DNA of 64,000 bases from JAVJUV01 sp047314965 (lineage in GTDB: Bacteria > Pseudomonadota > Alphaproteobacteria > Rhodobacterales > Rhodobacteraceae). Positions 9,114 to 18,096 of this stretch are shown piece by piece. Both the position numbers and the translations under genes were made by a program. The DNA is taken from positions 124,001-188,000 of the forward strand of contig NZ_JBLBVK010000055.1 of assembly GCF_047314965.1 (NCBI RefSeq), written 5' to 3'. The notes beneath the pieces were generated by a model. That model was not told where the DNA came from. It did no database searches and was given only the letters and a program-made list of their open reading frames with translations. The stretch's first letter is position 1. Each line of letters starts with the position of its first letter.

Positions 9114-9121
9114 TTCCACCG

Positions 9122-9769
9122 TCAGTTCTCCCGGATGTTCCGCTTCAGGTGGTCGTAAATCGCCTTGCGGCAGGCGGCCTCGTCGCGGGACAGCGCGGCA
9201 TCCAGTATCGCCTGGTGCTCGATGATGATCGTGTGAAAATAGCTTTTCCCGAATTGCCGCTCCAGGCTCACCATCTGCTGGCGAAACTGCAGATAGACCC
9301 GCGCATAGGTGTCGCGCAGGATCGGAGAGCCGCAGGCCGCGATGAGCGTTTCGTGGAAATTGCGCTCGGCCTCCGACCAGAGTGCCATGTAGTCGTTGAT
9401 CTCACCCTCTCGCGCGATTTCATGCTCGATATGAACCAACTTGTGATGCGCGGCGGCAAGGTCCGACTCCCACGTCAGTCCGCCCAGCCGCATCGAAGCG
9501 GCCGCCCCCTCCTGCTCCAGCAGAATCCGGAAACGGGTGATGTCGTTGCATACGGATTGCGTTGCGCGCGCCACGCGAAACCCGCGCTGAACCTCGAAGG
9601 TGACAAGTCCGACATTGGTCAGCCGCAACAGGATCTCGCGAATCGTATTGGCCGAACATCCATAGGTGCCCTGCAAGTCCGCGGGCTTCAGCTTCTCACC
9701 CGGACGGAACGCGGCATTCATCAGCTTCTGCTGCAAATCCGCATAAATATCGGGCGTCTCAACGCGCAT
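9122..9769 (-). CDS. GntR family transcriptional regulator (FCD domain)
   Basis: Regulator of 215 residues: winged helix-turn-helix (about residues 5-70, with PGEKLKPADLQ and CSANTIREILLRL) and a C-terminal all-helical FCD ligand domain (residues 80-210). The helix-turn-helix lacks the usual serine-proline start but retains the family arginine spacing. It is divergent from TRAP system 2, with about 180 AT-rich bases between them that hold a perfect palindrome, so it most likely senses the transported acid or its product and represses the 9.9-26.5 kb cluster. It is also convergent with denD. Confidence 0.88.
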   Translation of the reverse strand: MRVETPDIYADLQQKLMNAAFRPGEKLKPADLQGTYGCSANTIREILLRLTNVGLVTFEVQRGFRVARATQSVCNDITRFRILLEQEGAAASMRLGGLTWESDLAAAHHKLVHIEHEIAREGEINDYMALWSEAERNFHETLIAACGSPILRDTYARVYLQFRQQMVSLERQFGKSYFHTIIIEHQAILDAALSRDEAACRKAIYDHLKRNIREN

Positions 9770-9821
9770 AATCCTCCCTCCGATTCAAAAAACGCTAGCA
9801 GCGAATTTTGATGAAATCTAG

Positions 9822-9835
9822 AAATTTCGAAATTT
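9822..9835. promoter_or_regulatory. Perfect 14-base palindrome, candidate GntR operator
   Basis: The sequence aaatttcgaaattt is a perfect palindrome in the AT-rich divergent region between the GntR gene and dctP of TRAP system 2. A partly overlapping gaaat/atttc repeat lies just to its left. Its position between the regulator and the operon it would control makes it the best operator candidate, but no binding data are implied. Confidence 0.45.
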
Positions 9836-9950
9836 TTTCTTTTTTCAATTTGTGATTGGCAGTCTCGGAATCCATTGCTACCGTGACGGCACCACATGGA
9901 AGAACGCCCTCAAGAAAGAGGGCCCGATAACAACCTATGGGAGGATATTC

Positions 9951-10967
9951 ATGAAGTTCCTTAAAACCGCGGCACTCGCCGCCGGTGCCATCGCCATGAT
10001 GGGTACCACCGCTCTGGCTCAGACAACCAACCTGCGGATCCAGACGCACTACGCACCCGAGTCGCTCTCGGGCAAGAACGCGGCCGCCTTCATCGACGAC
10101 ATCCAGACGATGTCGAACGGCGAAATCTCGGTCGAGATGTTCTACTCCTCGTCCGTCGTGAAGTCCGTCGAAACCTTCGACGCGGCAGCGACCGGCATTC
10201 TCGACTGCGACTTCACCGGCGGCGCCTATCAAACCGGCAAGAACCCGGCCTTCCAGTTCGTCGGCGACATCATGGGCGGCTACGATACGCCTTATCAGCA
10301 GCTCTCGTGGCTCCTGATCGGTGGTGGTCTCGAAGATGCCCAGGCGCTCTACAACCAGTATGGCATGCAGCTCGTCGGCTGGTGGGTCGTCGGCCAGGAA
10401 GCCATGTCCTCGACCAAGCCGATCCGCAACGCGGACGACTTCAAGGACTGGAAATTCCGCTCGCCCCCGGGCATGGAAACCAAGATCTTCGAAAAGCTGG
10501 GCGCGTCGCCCATCGTGATGGACTTCACCGAGATCTTCACCGCGCTTGAAACCGGCATCATCGACGGCGCCGACGCCTCGATCCTCGCCAACAACAAGTC
10601 GATGGGTCTCTACGACATCGCCAAGCACGCCACCTACCCCGGCTTCCACTCGATGCCGTCGGACCACCTGGCCTGCAACAAGGCCGTGTGGGACGGCATG
10701 CCCGAGCATCACCGCCGGATCATGGAAGTCGCCATGGAAAAGCTGGCCCTGCGCCAGGCCATCTCGGGTGACGTCGCCAACGCGCAGGCCGCGAACGAGC
10801 TGCGCGCCCAGGGCGTATCGATCTATGACTGGTCGGCGGAAGATCGCGCCAAGTTCAAGGCCGCCGCTCAGGCGACCTGGCCGGAATTCGCAACCACGCC
10901 GGAAGCCGAAGCGCTTGTGGCCAGCCACATCGAATTCCTGAAGACCATCGGTGTGATCACCGAATAA
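9951..10967 (+). CDS. dctP: TRAP transporter substrate-binding protein (DctP family), system 2
   Basis: Periplasmic receptor of a second TRAP transporter, 338 residues. A signal peptide (MKFLKTAALAAGAIAMM to ALA before Gln) covers residues 1-24. The conserved core has DFKDWKFRSPPGMETKIFEK and ALETGIIDGADASI, typical of the family. It is only distantly related to the first DctP, so it probably binds a different compound. The ATG at 9951 follows a gggaggat ribosome site; an in-frame upstream extension lacks one. It is the first gene of a long operon. Confidence 0.93.
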   Translation: MKFLKTAALAAGAIAMMGTTALAQTTNLRIQTHYAPESLSGKNAAAFIDDIQTMSNGEISVEMFYSSSVVKSVETFDAAATGILDCDFTGGAYQTGKNPAFQFVGDIMGGYDTPYQQLSWLLIGGGLEDAQALYNQYGMQLVGWWVVGQEAMSSTKPIRNADDFKDWKFRSPPGMETKIFEKLGASPIVMDFTEIFTALETGIIDGADASILANNKSMGLYDIAKHATYPGFHSMPSDHLACNKAVWDGMPEHHRRIMEVAMEKLALRQAISGDVANAQAANELRAQGVSIYDWSAEDRAKFKAAAQATWPEFATTPEAEALVASHIEFLKTIGVITE

Positions 10968-10978
10968 TCACGCTCATT

Positions 10979-11011
10979 GGGCGGGCCGACGACGTTCGGC
11001 CCGCCCTTTTT
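10979..11011 (+). terminator. Terminator-like hairpin between dctP and dctQ of system 2
   Basis: An 11-base-pair GC-rich stem (10979-10989 with 10996-11006) is followed at once by five T. It looks like an intrinsic terminator, yet dctQ, dctM and the catabolic genes continue on the same strand 43 bases later. It probably acts as a partial terminator or mRNA-stabilising end so that receptor mRNA is in excess. Confidence 0.7.
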
Positions 11012-11053
11012 GCGCCGGACTGGCGGGTCCGGTGGGGGGAGCAGAGGAGCGTC

Positions 11054-11935
11054 ATGGAACACAAGCAGGCAACGCCCATCGAATGGCTCGTGCCGCTGGC
11101 CTTCAGCATTGTCTTCGGCTGGGTGGTCTGGCATGGTCCGGCCTATATCCTTGATTTCGGTCCGGAAAACGGACAGCTCGCCGCGCAGTTCGGACGCACC
11201 GACGTCACACCCGGCATGTCGCCGCTCTTCGCCTTCGGGGACATCATCGACTATGTCGCGCTGATCCTGTCCCCAATCCTCTTCGTCGTCGGCGTAGCCA
11301 CTGTGCGCCGCGCACCCATGGAATTCGAAGACTGGACACGGCTCGATCGCGTTTCCGTCTTCATGGGACGGGTCACCATGATGCTGATCGTCCTGCTCAC
11401 CTCGGTGATGATCTACGAGGTCATCCTGCGCTACGTCTTCGAACGCCCCACGCTCTGGGCGAACGAACTGTCGCTCTGGCTCGCCGGATTCGTCTTTCTG
11501 CTCGCGGGTCTCTACGCCATGCAGCAACGCAGCCACATCCGGATCTTCCTGCTTTACGACGTCTGTCCACGCTGGCTTCAGCGCACCTTCGACTGCATCT
11601 CGACCTTCCTGATCGTACTTTTCGCCTTCTTCCTGATCTATGGCGGCTATGGCGAAGCGTTCCAGAAATTCATGCGCTGGGAGACTTTCGGAACGGCCTT
11701 CGATCCGCCGATCCCCGCAACGCTCAAACTGATGGTGCTGATCGTCATCTCGCTCGTGGCAATCCAGGCGGTGATCAACCTGATCTCCGACTGGAACAGC
11801 GAACCGGTGGTCCACACCGCCGCCGACGATATCGACGAAGACGAACTCGCCCGCCTCCGCGCGGCCGTCGGTGCCGAGGGCACCGGCGAACTCGATGTGA
11901 CCCCCGGGTCGATCCAGGGAAGGGATACACGCTGA
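11054..11935 (+). CDS. dctQ: TRAP transporter small permease, long DctQ-type
   Basis: Membrane subunit of TRAP system 2, 293 residues, much longer than ordinary DctQ (about 170). Helices lie near residues 12-32, 60-85, 108-130, 142-160, 178-200 and 225-245; the DctQ domain is the C-terminal two thirds (LWANELSLWLAGFVFLLAG and QQRSHIRIF). The N-terminal 100 residues add one or two helices and a soluble loop. A gaggagcgtc ribosome site precedes the ATG. Its stop overlaps the dctM start by one base. The C-terminal tail is acidic (DDIDEDELARL). Confidence 0.86.
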   Translation: MEHKQATPIEWLVPLAFSIVFGWVVWHGPAYILDFGPENGQLAAQFGRTDVTPGMSPLFAFGDIIDYVALILSPILFVVGVATVRRAPMEFEDWTRLDRVSVFMGRVTMMLIVLLTSVMIYEVILRYVFERPTLWANELSLWLAGFVFLLAGLYAMQQRSHIRIFLLYDVCPRWLQRTFDCISTFLIVLFAFFLIYGGYGEAFQKFMRWETFGTAFDPPIPATLKLMVLIVISLVAIQAVINLISDWNSEPVVHTAADDIDEDELARLRAAVGAEGTGELDVTPGSIQGRDTR

Positions 11936-13563
11936 TGGATATCGGAACGATCTCCCTCGTCCTCATGGTCGGCCTCCTGGCGCTTCTCGCCATCGGCATG
12001 CCGCTGGGCCTCGCATCCGCGATCCTCGCGGTGCTCGTCCTGGTGATGAAATTCGAGCCGTCGCTCCTGACCGCGCCCTGGACCTTCGGCGAGGGCATGT
12101 TGACCAGCAGGCCGGGCTCCGGGCCGCTGAACATCCTCGCGCAGAAGATATACGGCCTTCTCACTGACTACGTGCTCATATCAATACCCTTGTTCATCTT
12201 CATGGCGGCGCTGCTCGAACGCTCGGGTATCGCCAAGGACATGTATTCCTCGCTGAACGTATGGCTGAACCGCACCCGCGGCGGCATCGCCATCGTCACC
12301 TCGATCATGGCCGTGATCATGGCCGCCATGTCCGGCATCATCGGCGGCGAGGTCGTGCTCCTGGGTCTCATCGCGCTCCCGCAGATGCTGCGGCTGGGCT
12401 ATAACCAGAACCTCGCCATCGGCACGATCTGCGCATCGGGCTCGCTCGGCACGATGATCCCGCCTTCGATCGTCCTGATCATCTACGGCCTGATCACCGA
12501 GACCTCCATCAAGGCGCTGTTCACCGCAGCCTTCGTTCCGGGCTTCATGCTGGCCTCGTTCATCATCATCTACATCATCATCCGCACCCAGTTGCGACCC
12601 GAAGACGCGCCCCTGCCAGAACCCATTCCTGGCGAACCGGCAGGCCGCGAGAAACTGGGGCTCTTCCTGGCTTTCCTCAACGTCCTTCTTGCCGGCTTCT
12701 CGACCATCCTCTTCCTGCGCGCCCTGTTCTTCACTCTGACCGGCCAGAACGCCGTTCTGGAAGGCGTCGATCCGATCTTCTGGGGCACGCCGGACTATGT
12801 CTGGTGGTTCGGCGGGCTGGTGGCGATCTCGCTCGCGCTCGCCTTCTTCGCCTTCGGCCGCGACCGTACGGCAACCGGCTGGGGCATGGGCAAAGGCCTC
12901 GTGCCGCCGATCGTGGTGATCGGCGTCGTCATGGGCTCGATCTACGGCGGCATCACCGGCATCACCGAAGCCGCCGGAATGGGCGCGGTGGCGGTGCTGG
13001 TCATCGCGATCTTCCGGGGCGAGGCGTCCTTCGACCTGGTCTGGGACAGCCTGATGCGCACGCTGAAATCAACCGGCACCATCATCTGGGTCACCATCGG
13101 CGCCGCGGCGCTGGCCGGCGCCTACACGATCGCCGGCGGCCCGACCTATGTGGCGAACCTCATCATCGGCGCCGAACTCCCCACCATGCTGATCCTGCTG
13201 ACCATGATGCTCATCCTGCTCTTCATGGGCGCCTTCATGGACTGGGTCGGCATCGTGCTGTTGATTATCCCGGTCTTCCTGCCCATCGTGCAGCGACTGC
13301 CGATCGAGGAAATCGGCTTCATCGGAGAGCTTCAGCCCAAGTATCTCGCGGTCTGGTTCGGCGTGCTGTTCTGCATGAACATGCAGGTCAGCTTCCTGTC
13401 GCCGCCCTTCGGCCCGGCTGCTTTCTACCTGAAATCCGTGGCACCGCCGCACATCTCGCTGACCGACATCTTCCGCGGCTTCCTGCCCTTCATCTGCATC
13501 CAGCTCCTGGCACTTTCGGTCATGCTGATCTGGCCGCCCATCGTCGAGGTGCTCCTGGACTAG
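11935..13563 (+). CDS. dctM: TRAP transporter large permease (DctM family), system 2
   Basis: Channel subunit of 542 residues, about 100 longer than the first DctM because of an inserted helical segment around residues 230-320. Family segments MAAMSGIIGGEVVLLG, ASGSLGTMIPPSIVLIIYG and SFLSPPFGPAAFYL are present. It starts inside the dctQ stop (TGATG). It pairs with the long DctQ, a pairing known for a TRAP subclass with enlarged membrane subunits. Confidence 0.93.
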   Translation: MDIGTISLVLMVGLLALLAIGMPLGLASAILAVLVLVMKFEPSLLTAPWTFGEGMLTSRPGSGPLNILAQKIYGLLTDYVLISIPLFIFMAALLERSGIAKDMYSSLNVWLNRTRGGIAIVTSIMAVIMAAMSGIIGGEVVLLGLIALPQMLRLGYNQNLAIGTICASGSLGTMIPPSIVLIIYGLITETSIKALFTAAFVPGFMLASFIIIYIIIRTQLRPEDAPLPEPIPGEPAGREKLGLFLAFLNVLLAGFSTILFLRALFFTLTGQNAVLEGVDPIFWGTPDYVWWFGGLVAISLALAFFAFGRDRTATGWGMGKGLVPPIVVIGVVMGSIYGGITGITEAAGMGAVAVLVIAIFRGEASFDLVWDSLMRTLKSTGTIIWVTIGAAALAGAYTIAGGPTYVANLIIGAELPTMLILLTMMLILLFMGAFMDWVGIVLLIIPVFLPIVQRLPIEEIGFIGELQPKYLAVWFGVLFCMNMQVSFLSPPFGPAAFYLKSVAPPHISLTDIFRGFLPFICIQLLALSVMLIWPPIVEVLLD

Positions 13564-13572
13564 GACCATGAC

Positions 13573-14496
13573 ATGCTGACCCCGGACCAGATCGACAGCT
13601 TCGAGACGCAGGGTTACCTGGTTGTCGAGAACGTCCTTGACCAGGCCACGCTCGACAGGGTCCGGGGCGAGTACGAAGCACTCCTGGCCGGGCTCATGGA
13701 AAGCTGGGGCGCGGTGTCGTCCGGTGATTTCGCGACCGATATCGTCACGGCCTACGAGGCCGGCCACGAGTGGTTCCAGCCGATGGACATCTCGCTGCCC
13801 GGCGACAGGATCACCGCCGACACGCCCTTCCACTTCGGCCCCGCGGTTTTCGACATGGTCACCGCACCCCGGCTTCTCGACCTCGTCGAAGACCTGATTG
13901 GCCCCGAGATCACCTCTAACCCGATCCAGCACGTTCGCATCAAGCCGCCCGAGCGCCGGCTCCGCGCCGGCGAGATCCGCGCCCATGTGGGCGGCACCGA
14001 CTGGCATCAGGACCGCGCCGTGGCGCTCGAAGAGGCCGACCGCACCGACATGGTGACGGTCTGGCTCGCCGTGACCGACGCCACGGTCGAGAACGGCTGC
14101 CTCCAGGTGATCCCCGGCAAGACCGGGCTCCTGCCCCACTGCCCGCAGCGGCAGACCGCCATCGCGGAGGGCTTCATCGACAAGTCGCAGGCCCGCCCGC
14201 TTCCCGTGAAATCCGGCGGAGCGGTGATCTTCCACCCGATGACCCCGCACGCCTCGCTTCCCAATCTCTCCGACGGCATCCGCTGGAGCTTCGACCTGCG
14301 GTTCAACCGGACAGGACAGCCCACGGGCCGCGCCCATTTTCCCGACTTCGTCGCCCGCTCGCGGACGAACCCCGACAGCGAACTTCGCGACTGGCAGGCC
14401 TGGAAGAAACTGTGGGAAGATGCCCGCGCGCGACTCAGCCGGTCGCCCCATATCGATATTCACCGCTGGAGCGCCGACGCCCCGGTCTGCGCCTGA
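13573..14496 (+). CDS. Phytanoyl-CoA dioxygenase (PhyH) family protein 1
   Basis: Fe(II)/2-oxoglutarate-dependent oxygenase, 307 residues. The facial triad is readable: His145 and Asp147 in WHQDRA and a distal His near 226 in HPMTPHAS; an Arg for 2-oxoglutarate follows near 237-243. The N-terminal TPDQIDSFETQGYLVVENVL is the family start. Members hydroxylate or dealkylate small acids as well as acyl-CoAs. It begins 9 bases after dctM in a catabolic operon, so it probably hydroxylates or demethylates the imported compound. A second, distinct paralogue lies at 18097. Confidence 0.9.
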   Translation: MLTPDQIDSFETQGYLVVENVLDQATLDRVRGEYEALLAGLMESWGAVSSGDFATDIVTAYEAGHEWFQPMDISLPGDRITADTPFHFGPAVFDMVTAPRLLDLVEDLIGPEITSNPIQHVRIKPPERRLRAGEIRAHVGGTDWHQDRAVALEEADRTDMVTVWLAVTDATVENGCLQVIPGKTGLLPHCPQRQTAIAEGFIDKSQARPLPVKSGGAVIFHPMTPHASLPNLSDGIRWSFDLRFNRTGQPTGRAHFPDFVARSRTNPDSELRDWQAWKKLWEDARARLSRSPHIDIHRWSADAPVCA

Positions 14497-14509
14497 AACG
14501 AACCCGATG

Positions 14510-14593
14510 ATCTTCCTCTTGGCGAAAATACTTCGGGAGGGACCGGGAGGGCAGAGCCCTCCCGGCGGGTCGACGCGCCAAAGGCGCGGCGAC
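14510..14593 (+). repeat. Dispersed intergenic element, copy 2
   Basis: The box ttcctcttggcgaaaatac is followed by a stem-loop (arms 14543-14551 and 14557-14565) and a second hairpin near 14569-14593. It fills the gap between the PhyH and UxaA genes. Layout is the same as copy 1: box, GC hairpin with a cagag loop, then a second hairpin. Confidence 0.6.
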
Positions 14594-14619
14594 ACTCCCC
14601 TCAACCCACAGGTCACCTC

Positions 14620-16140
14620 ATGACAAACGCACCGCTCTTCGTCCGCCTCGATCCCTCCGACAACGTCGTCACCGCAACCCGCGCCCTCGAGGCCGGAACG
14701 GCGGTGGAGACCGTGGCGACCACCACGCTCATCCCCTCGGGCCACAAGATCGCAACCGCGCCGATCCCCAAGGGCGCCGCCATCCGCAAATACGCTCAGC
14801 TCATCGGCTACGCCTCCGAGGACATCGCGGCCGGCGACCACGTCCACACCCAGAACACCGAGTTCCGCAACACCGACATGGACTACGAGTTCGGAACCGA
14901 TCTCAGGCATGTCGAGATGGTGCCCGAGGACAAGCGGGACACCTTCATGGGCTACCGCCGCGAGAACGGCTCTGTCGGCACGCGGAACTACATCGCCGTC
15001 GTCACCTCGGTGAACTGCTCGGCCACTGCCGCGCGTCGCATCGCCGATCATTTCGGCCCCGAAGAACTGGCAGCCTATCCGAACGTCGACGGCGTCGTGG
15101 CCTTCGTCCACGGCACCGGCTGCGGCATGGCCGGGTCGGGCGACGGTTTCGAGGCGCTCCAGCGCGTGATGTGGGGCTACGCGCGCCACCCGAACCACGC
15201 GGGCGTGCTGATGGTGGGACTGGGATGCGAGATGAACCAGATCGACTGGCTGCTCGAAGCCTACGGCCTGAAGCAGGGCCCGCTCTTCCACACCATGAAC
15301 ATCCAGGGCGTGGCGGGGCTGCGCAAGACCATCGAGATGGGCATCGAGAAGGTGAAGGCGATGCTGCCCATCGCGAACCAGGCCGTTCGCACCCCCTGCC
15401 CGGCGTCCGAACTGATGGTGGCGCTCCAGTGCGGCGGCTCCGACGCCTGGTCGGGCATCACCGCGAACCCGGCCCTCGGCTACGCCTGCGACCTGCTGGC
15501 CGCGCAGGGCGGCACCGGCGTCCTCGCCGAGACCCCGGAAATCTACGGCGCCGAACACCTCCTGACCCGCCGCGCGGTGTCGCCCCTGGTGGGCGAGCGC
15601 CTGATCGGCCTGATCCGCTGGTGGGAGGATTACACCGCCCGCAACAAGGGCTCGATGGACAACAACCCCTCTCCCGGCAACAAGAAGGGCGGGTTGACGA
15701 CGATCCTCGAGAAATCTCTCGGCGCGGCTGCCAAGGGCGGCACCTCGCCGCTCACCGGCGTCTACAAATATGCCGAACCCGTCCGCGCGAAGGGCTTCAC
15801 GTTCATGGACAGCCCCGGCTACGACCCGGCCAGCGTGACAGGCCAGATCGCGGGCGGCTGCAACCTCGTCTGTTTTACCACCGGGCGCGGCTCGGCCTTC
15901 GGCTCCAAGCCCGCGCCGACGATCAAGGTTGCCACGAACTCCGAGATGTATGGCCGCATGATCGAGGACATGGACGTCAATGCCGGCGACATCCTGACCG
16001 GCGAAGCCACGGTCGAATCCAAGGGCCGCGAGATCTACGAGCTGTTCCTGCGCGTCGCCTCGGGCGAAATGTCGAAATCCGAAGCCCAGGGCCTCGGCGA
16101 CTATGAATTCGTCCCCTGGCAGATCGGAGCGGTGATGTGA
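14620..16140 (+). CDS. UxaA family sugar-acid dehydratase (altronate/galactarate dehydratase type)
   Basis: Full-length two-part dehydratase, 506 residues. Residues 1-90 form the SAF domain; the UxaA core starts with GYRRENGSVGTRNYIAVV near residue 111 and continues through HGTGCGM, GLGCEMNQI and MDSPGYDPASVTGQIAGGCN. Relatives are Fe(II)-dependent altronate or galactarate dehydratases giving 2-keto-3-deoxy acids. That product fits a KDG-type kinase later in the same cluster and the keto-deoxy acid enzymes in the opposite group at 6.4-8 kb. The exact sugar acid is unknown. Confidence 0.88.
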   Translation: MTNAPLFVRLDPSDNVVTATRALEAGTAVETVATTTLIPSGHKIATAPIPKGAAIRKYAQLIGYASEDIAAGDHVHTQNTEFRNTDMDYEFGTDLRHVEMVPEDKRDTFMGYRRENGSVGTRNYIAVVTSVNCSATAARRIADHFGPEELAAYPNVDGVVAFVHGTGCGMAGSGDGFEALQRVMWGYARHPNHAGVLMVGLGCEMNQIDWLLEAYGLKQGPLFHTMNIQGVAGLRKTIEMGIEKVKAMLPIANQAVRTPCPASELMVALQCGGSDAWSGITANPALGYACDLLAAQGGTGVLAETPEIYGAEHLLTRRAVSPLVGERLIGLIRWWEDYTARNKGSMDNNPSPGNKKGGLTTILEKSLGAAAKGGTSPLTGVYKYAEPVRAKGFTFMDSPGYDPASVTGQIAGGCNLVCFTTGRGSAFGSKPAPTIKVATNSEMYGRMIEDMDVNAGDILTGEATVESKGREIYELFLRVASGEMSKSEAQGLGDYEFVPWQIGAVM

Positions 16141-16149
16141 GACCGGATT

Positions 16150-16236
16150 GCGCCGACTGCGTCGCCGCGGAGGGAGGAGGGCGCTGCCCCCGCCGGCCTG
16201 CGGCCGGCCCCTCGGGATATTTCCCGACCGATAATA
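16150..16236 (-). repeat. Probable inverted copy of the dispersed intergenic element
   Basis: Read on the reverse strand this gap has an aaatatcccgagggg box-like start, then GC-rich inverted repeats (ccggccgcaggccgg and gggggcagcgccc). It resembles the elements at 3943, 14510, 23578 and 25490 but is less similar, so the assignment is tentative. Confidence 0.4.
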
Positions 16237-16252
16237 ATAGGAGAATGCACCG

Positions 16253-17254
16253 ATGACCCGCCTCGTCGTCGCCGGGGCCGGGGCGATCGGCCGCCGCCAC
16301 CTCGCCCATATCGACGCCCATCCCGACCTTCACGTCGCCGCACTGATCGACCCGAACCCGGCGACGTCCGAACTGACGCAGGCCCCCCGATTCGACAGTC
16401 TCGCCGACTGCGGTGAAGACGCGGACGGGATCGTCATCGCAACGCCGACGCAGGACCACGAAGCGACCTTCGCCGAGGCGGCTCGGCGCGGCTGGCACGC
16501 GCTGATCGAGAAGCCGCTCGCTCCCGATCTCGCCTCTGTCGATCGTATGATCGCCGCCGCCGAAGCGGCGGGCGTTCACATCCTGACCGGTCATCACCGC
16601 CGGTTTCACCCGAAGGTCACCGCGCTGAAGGCGATCCTGGACGCGGGCACCATCGGCCAGCCCGTCGTGGCGACCTCGATCTGGAACGTCCGCAAGCCTG
16701 ACGGTTATTTCGACGTGGGCTGGCGCAAGGGCCGCGACGGCGCGCCTGTCCACATGAACGTCAGCCACGAGGTCGACCTCCTGCGCTTCCTCTTCGGCGA
16801 GATCACCCGCGTCGCGGGCCTGGGCGGCAATCCGGTCCGGCAGGAGGCTCGCGTCGAATCCGGTGCCGCCGTTCTCGGATTTGCCTCCGGCCTCACCGCG
16901 TCGGTGACCTTCGCGGATACCACGCCTTCGCCCTGGGGCTTCGAGCATGGCACGGGGGAAAACCCAAACATCGCTCATACAGGTCAGGATTCGCTCCGCA
17001 TCTCCGGCACCAGGGGCGCGGTCGAGTTCCCCAGCCTGCGCGTCTGGACCGGTGCCTACGACTGGTCCGAGGCCCCCGTGCCCCAGGAACACCCCTCTGG
17101 CGACGGCACGCCTCTCATCCTGCAACTCGAGCATTTCGCGCGCGTCATCGCCGGCGCCGAAGGCCCCCTCAACGATGCTCGCTCCGGCCGCGCCACGATC
17201 GCCGCGACGCTCGACATCGAACGCGCCACCTGGCCCGAGGGCGTGCCGGCATGA
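16253..17254 (+). CDS. Gfo/Idh/MocA family oxidoreductase
   Basis: NAD(P)-dependent sugar or cyclitol dehydrogenase, 333 residues. The Rossmann loop AGAGAIGRRHLAHI is at residues 6-19, the family EKPLAP near residue 86 carries the conserved Lys, and the C-terminal beta-sheet domain contains HMNVSHEVDLLRFLFGE. A taggagaat ribosome site precedes the ATG. It overlaps the next gene by 4 bases. It probably oxidises a ring or open-chain polyol acid in the pathway. Confidence 0.9.
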   Translation: MTRLVVAGAGAIGRRHLAHIDAHPDLHVAALIDPNPATSELTQAPRFDSLADCGEDADGIVIATPTQDHEATFAEAARRGWHALIEKPLAPDLASVDRMIAAAEAAGVHILTGHHRRFHPKVTALKAILDAGTIGQPVVATSIWNVRKPDGYFDVGWRKGRDGAPVHMNVSHEVDLLRFLFGEITRVAGLGGNPVRQEARVESGAAVLGFASGLTASVTFADTTPSPWGFEHGTGENPNIAHTGQDSLRISGTRGAVEFPSLRVWTGAYDWSEAPVPQEHPSGDGTPLILQLEHFARVIAGAEGPLNDARSGRATIAATLDIERATWPEGVPA

Positions 17255-18093
17255 GCACCGTTCTCAAATGCGGGCTGATCGGCGGGAATATCAGCCGAAC
17301 CCGCCTGCCCTTCGCACTCGATATCATGTGCAAGGCCAACGGGCTGACGCTCGACTTCACGCCCATCGACACCGAGCATGACGATGCCTTCGACTTCTCC
17401 GGCACCGTCGACATGCTGCGTCAGGACGGCTGGACCGGCGTCAGCGTCACCCACCCGCACAAGACCGAGGCCGCGGGCTACGCGGGCCGCCGGATGGACA
17501 GGGCCGTCGACCATCTCGGCGCCTCCAACCTCCTTCTCTTCAAACCGGAACTCTCCGGCTGGAACACGGACTACCTCGGCTTTATCGCAGCCTGGCAGGC
17601 GGTCTTCAGGAACCGCGGCCCGGGCGAAGTGGCTGTCGCAGGCGCAGGCGGCGTTGCCCGCGCGATCGTTCCCGCGCTGATCCGCCTCGGGGCGCGCAAG
17701 GTAACGGTCTGGGACCTGAATTTCGACGCCGCGAAGGAACTGGCCCGCATGTGCGGTCGGCCCGTCACCGCAATCCCCATCGAGGAAGCGCCCGAGGCCA
17801 TCGCTTCGGCCACCGGGCTCGTCAATGCCACGGCTCTCGGCATGGGCGGGCATCCCGGCACCGCCTTCGACCCTACGCTTGTCGGCCCGCAATGGTGGGC
17901 CTTCGACGCCGTCTACACGCCGACCGACACCGCCTTCCTGACCGACGCTGCCGCGAAGGGGTTGAAGATCCTCACCGGGTTCGACCTCTTCCGCTTCATG
18001 GCGATCGAGACCTTCCGCGTCTACACCGGCCTCACGCCCGACCGCGCCACCATCCTCCCCCAACTCGACACACTCCGTCCCAAGGACAGCTGA
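17251..18093 (+). CDS. Shikimate/quinate dehydrogenase-like protein
   Basis: Two-domain AroE-fold protein, 280 residues. Catalytic Lys is in VTHPHKTEA near residue 71 and catalytic Asp in GWNTDYLGF near 108; the nucleotide loop is VAGAGGVARAI near 130. The N-terminal carboxylate-binding motif, normally HSxSP, reads ISRTRLP, so substrate recognition is likely altered. Lying inside a catabolic operon (4-base overlap with the Gfo/Idh gene and 3 bases from the second PhyH gene), it is probably a catabolic dehydrogenase, not the biosynthetic AroE. Confidence 0.85.
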   Translation: MSTVLKCGLIGGNISRTRLPFALDIMCKANGLTLDFTPIDTEHDDAFDFSGTVDMLRQDGWTGVSVTHPHKTEAAGYAGRRMDRAVDHLGASNLLLFKPELSGWNTDYLGFIAAWQAVFRNRGPGEVAVAGAGGVARAIVPALIRLGARKVTVWDLNFDAAKELARMCGRPVTAIPIEEAPEAIASATGLVNATALGMGGHPGTAFDPTLVGPQWWAFDAVYTPTDTAFLTDAAAKGLKILTGFDLFRFMAIETFRVYTGLTPDRATILPQLDTLRPKDS

Positions 18094-18096
18094 GCC

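Noticed and set aside
13069..15558. An 829-codon open frame on the reverse strand
   Set aside because: It lies opposite dctM, PhyH and UxaA genes, has low-complexity composition rich in Gly, His, Asp and Arg, and no family motif. It is an antisense shadow of GC-rich codons.
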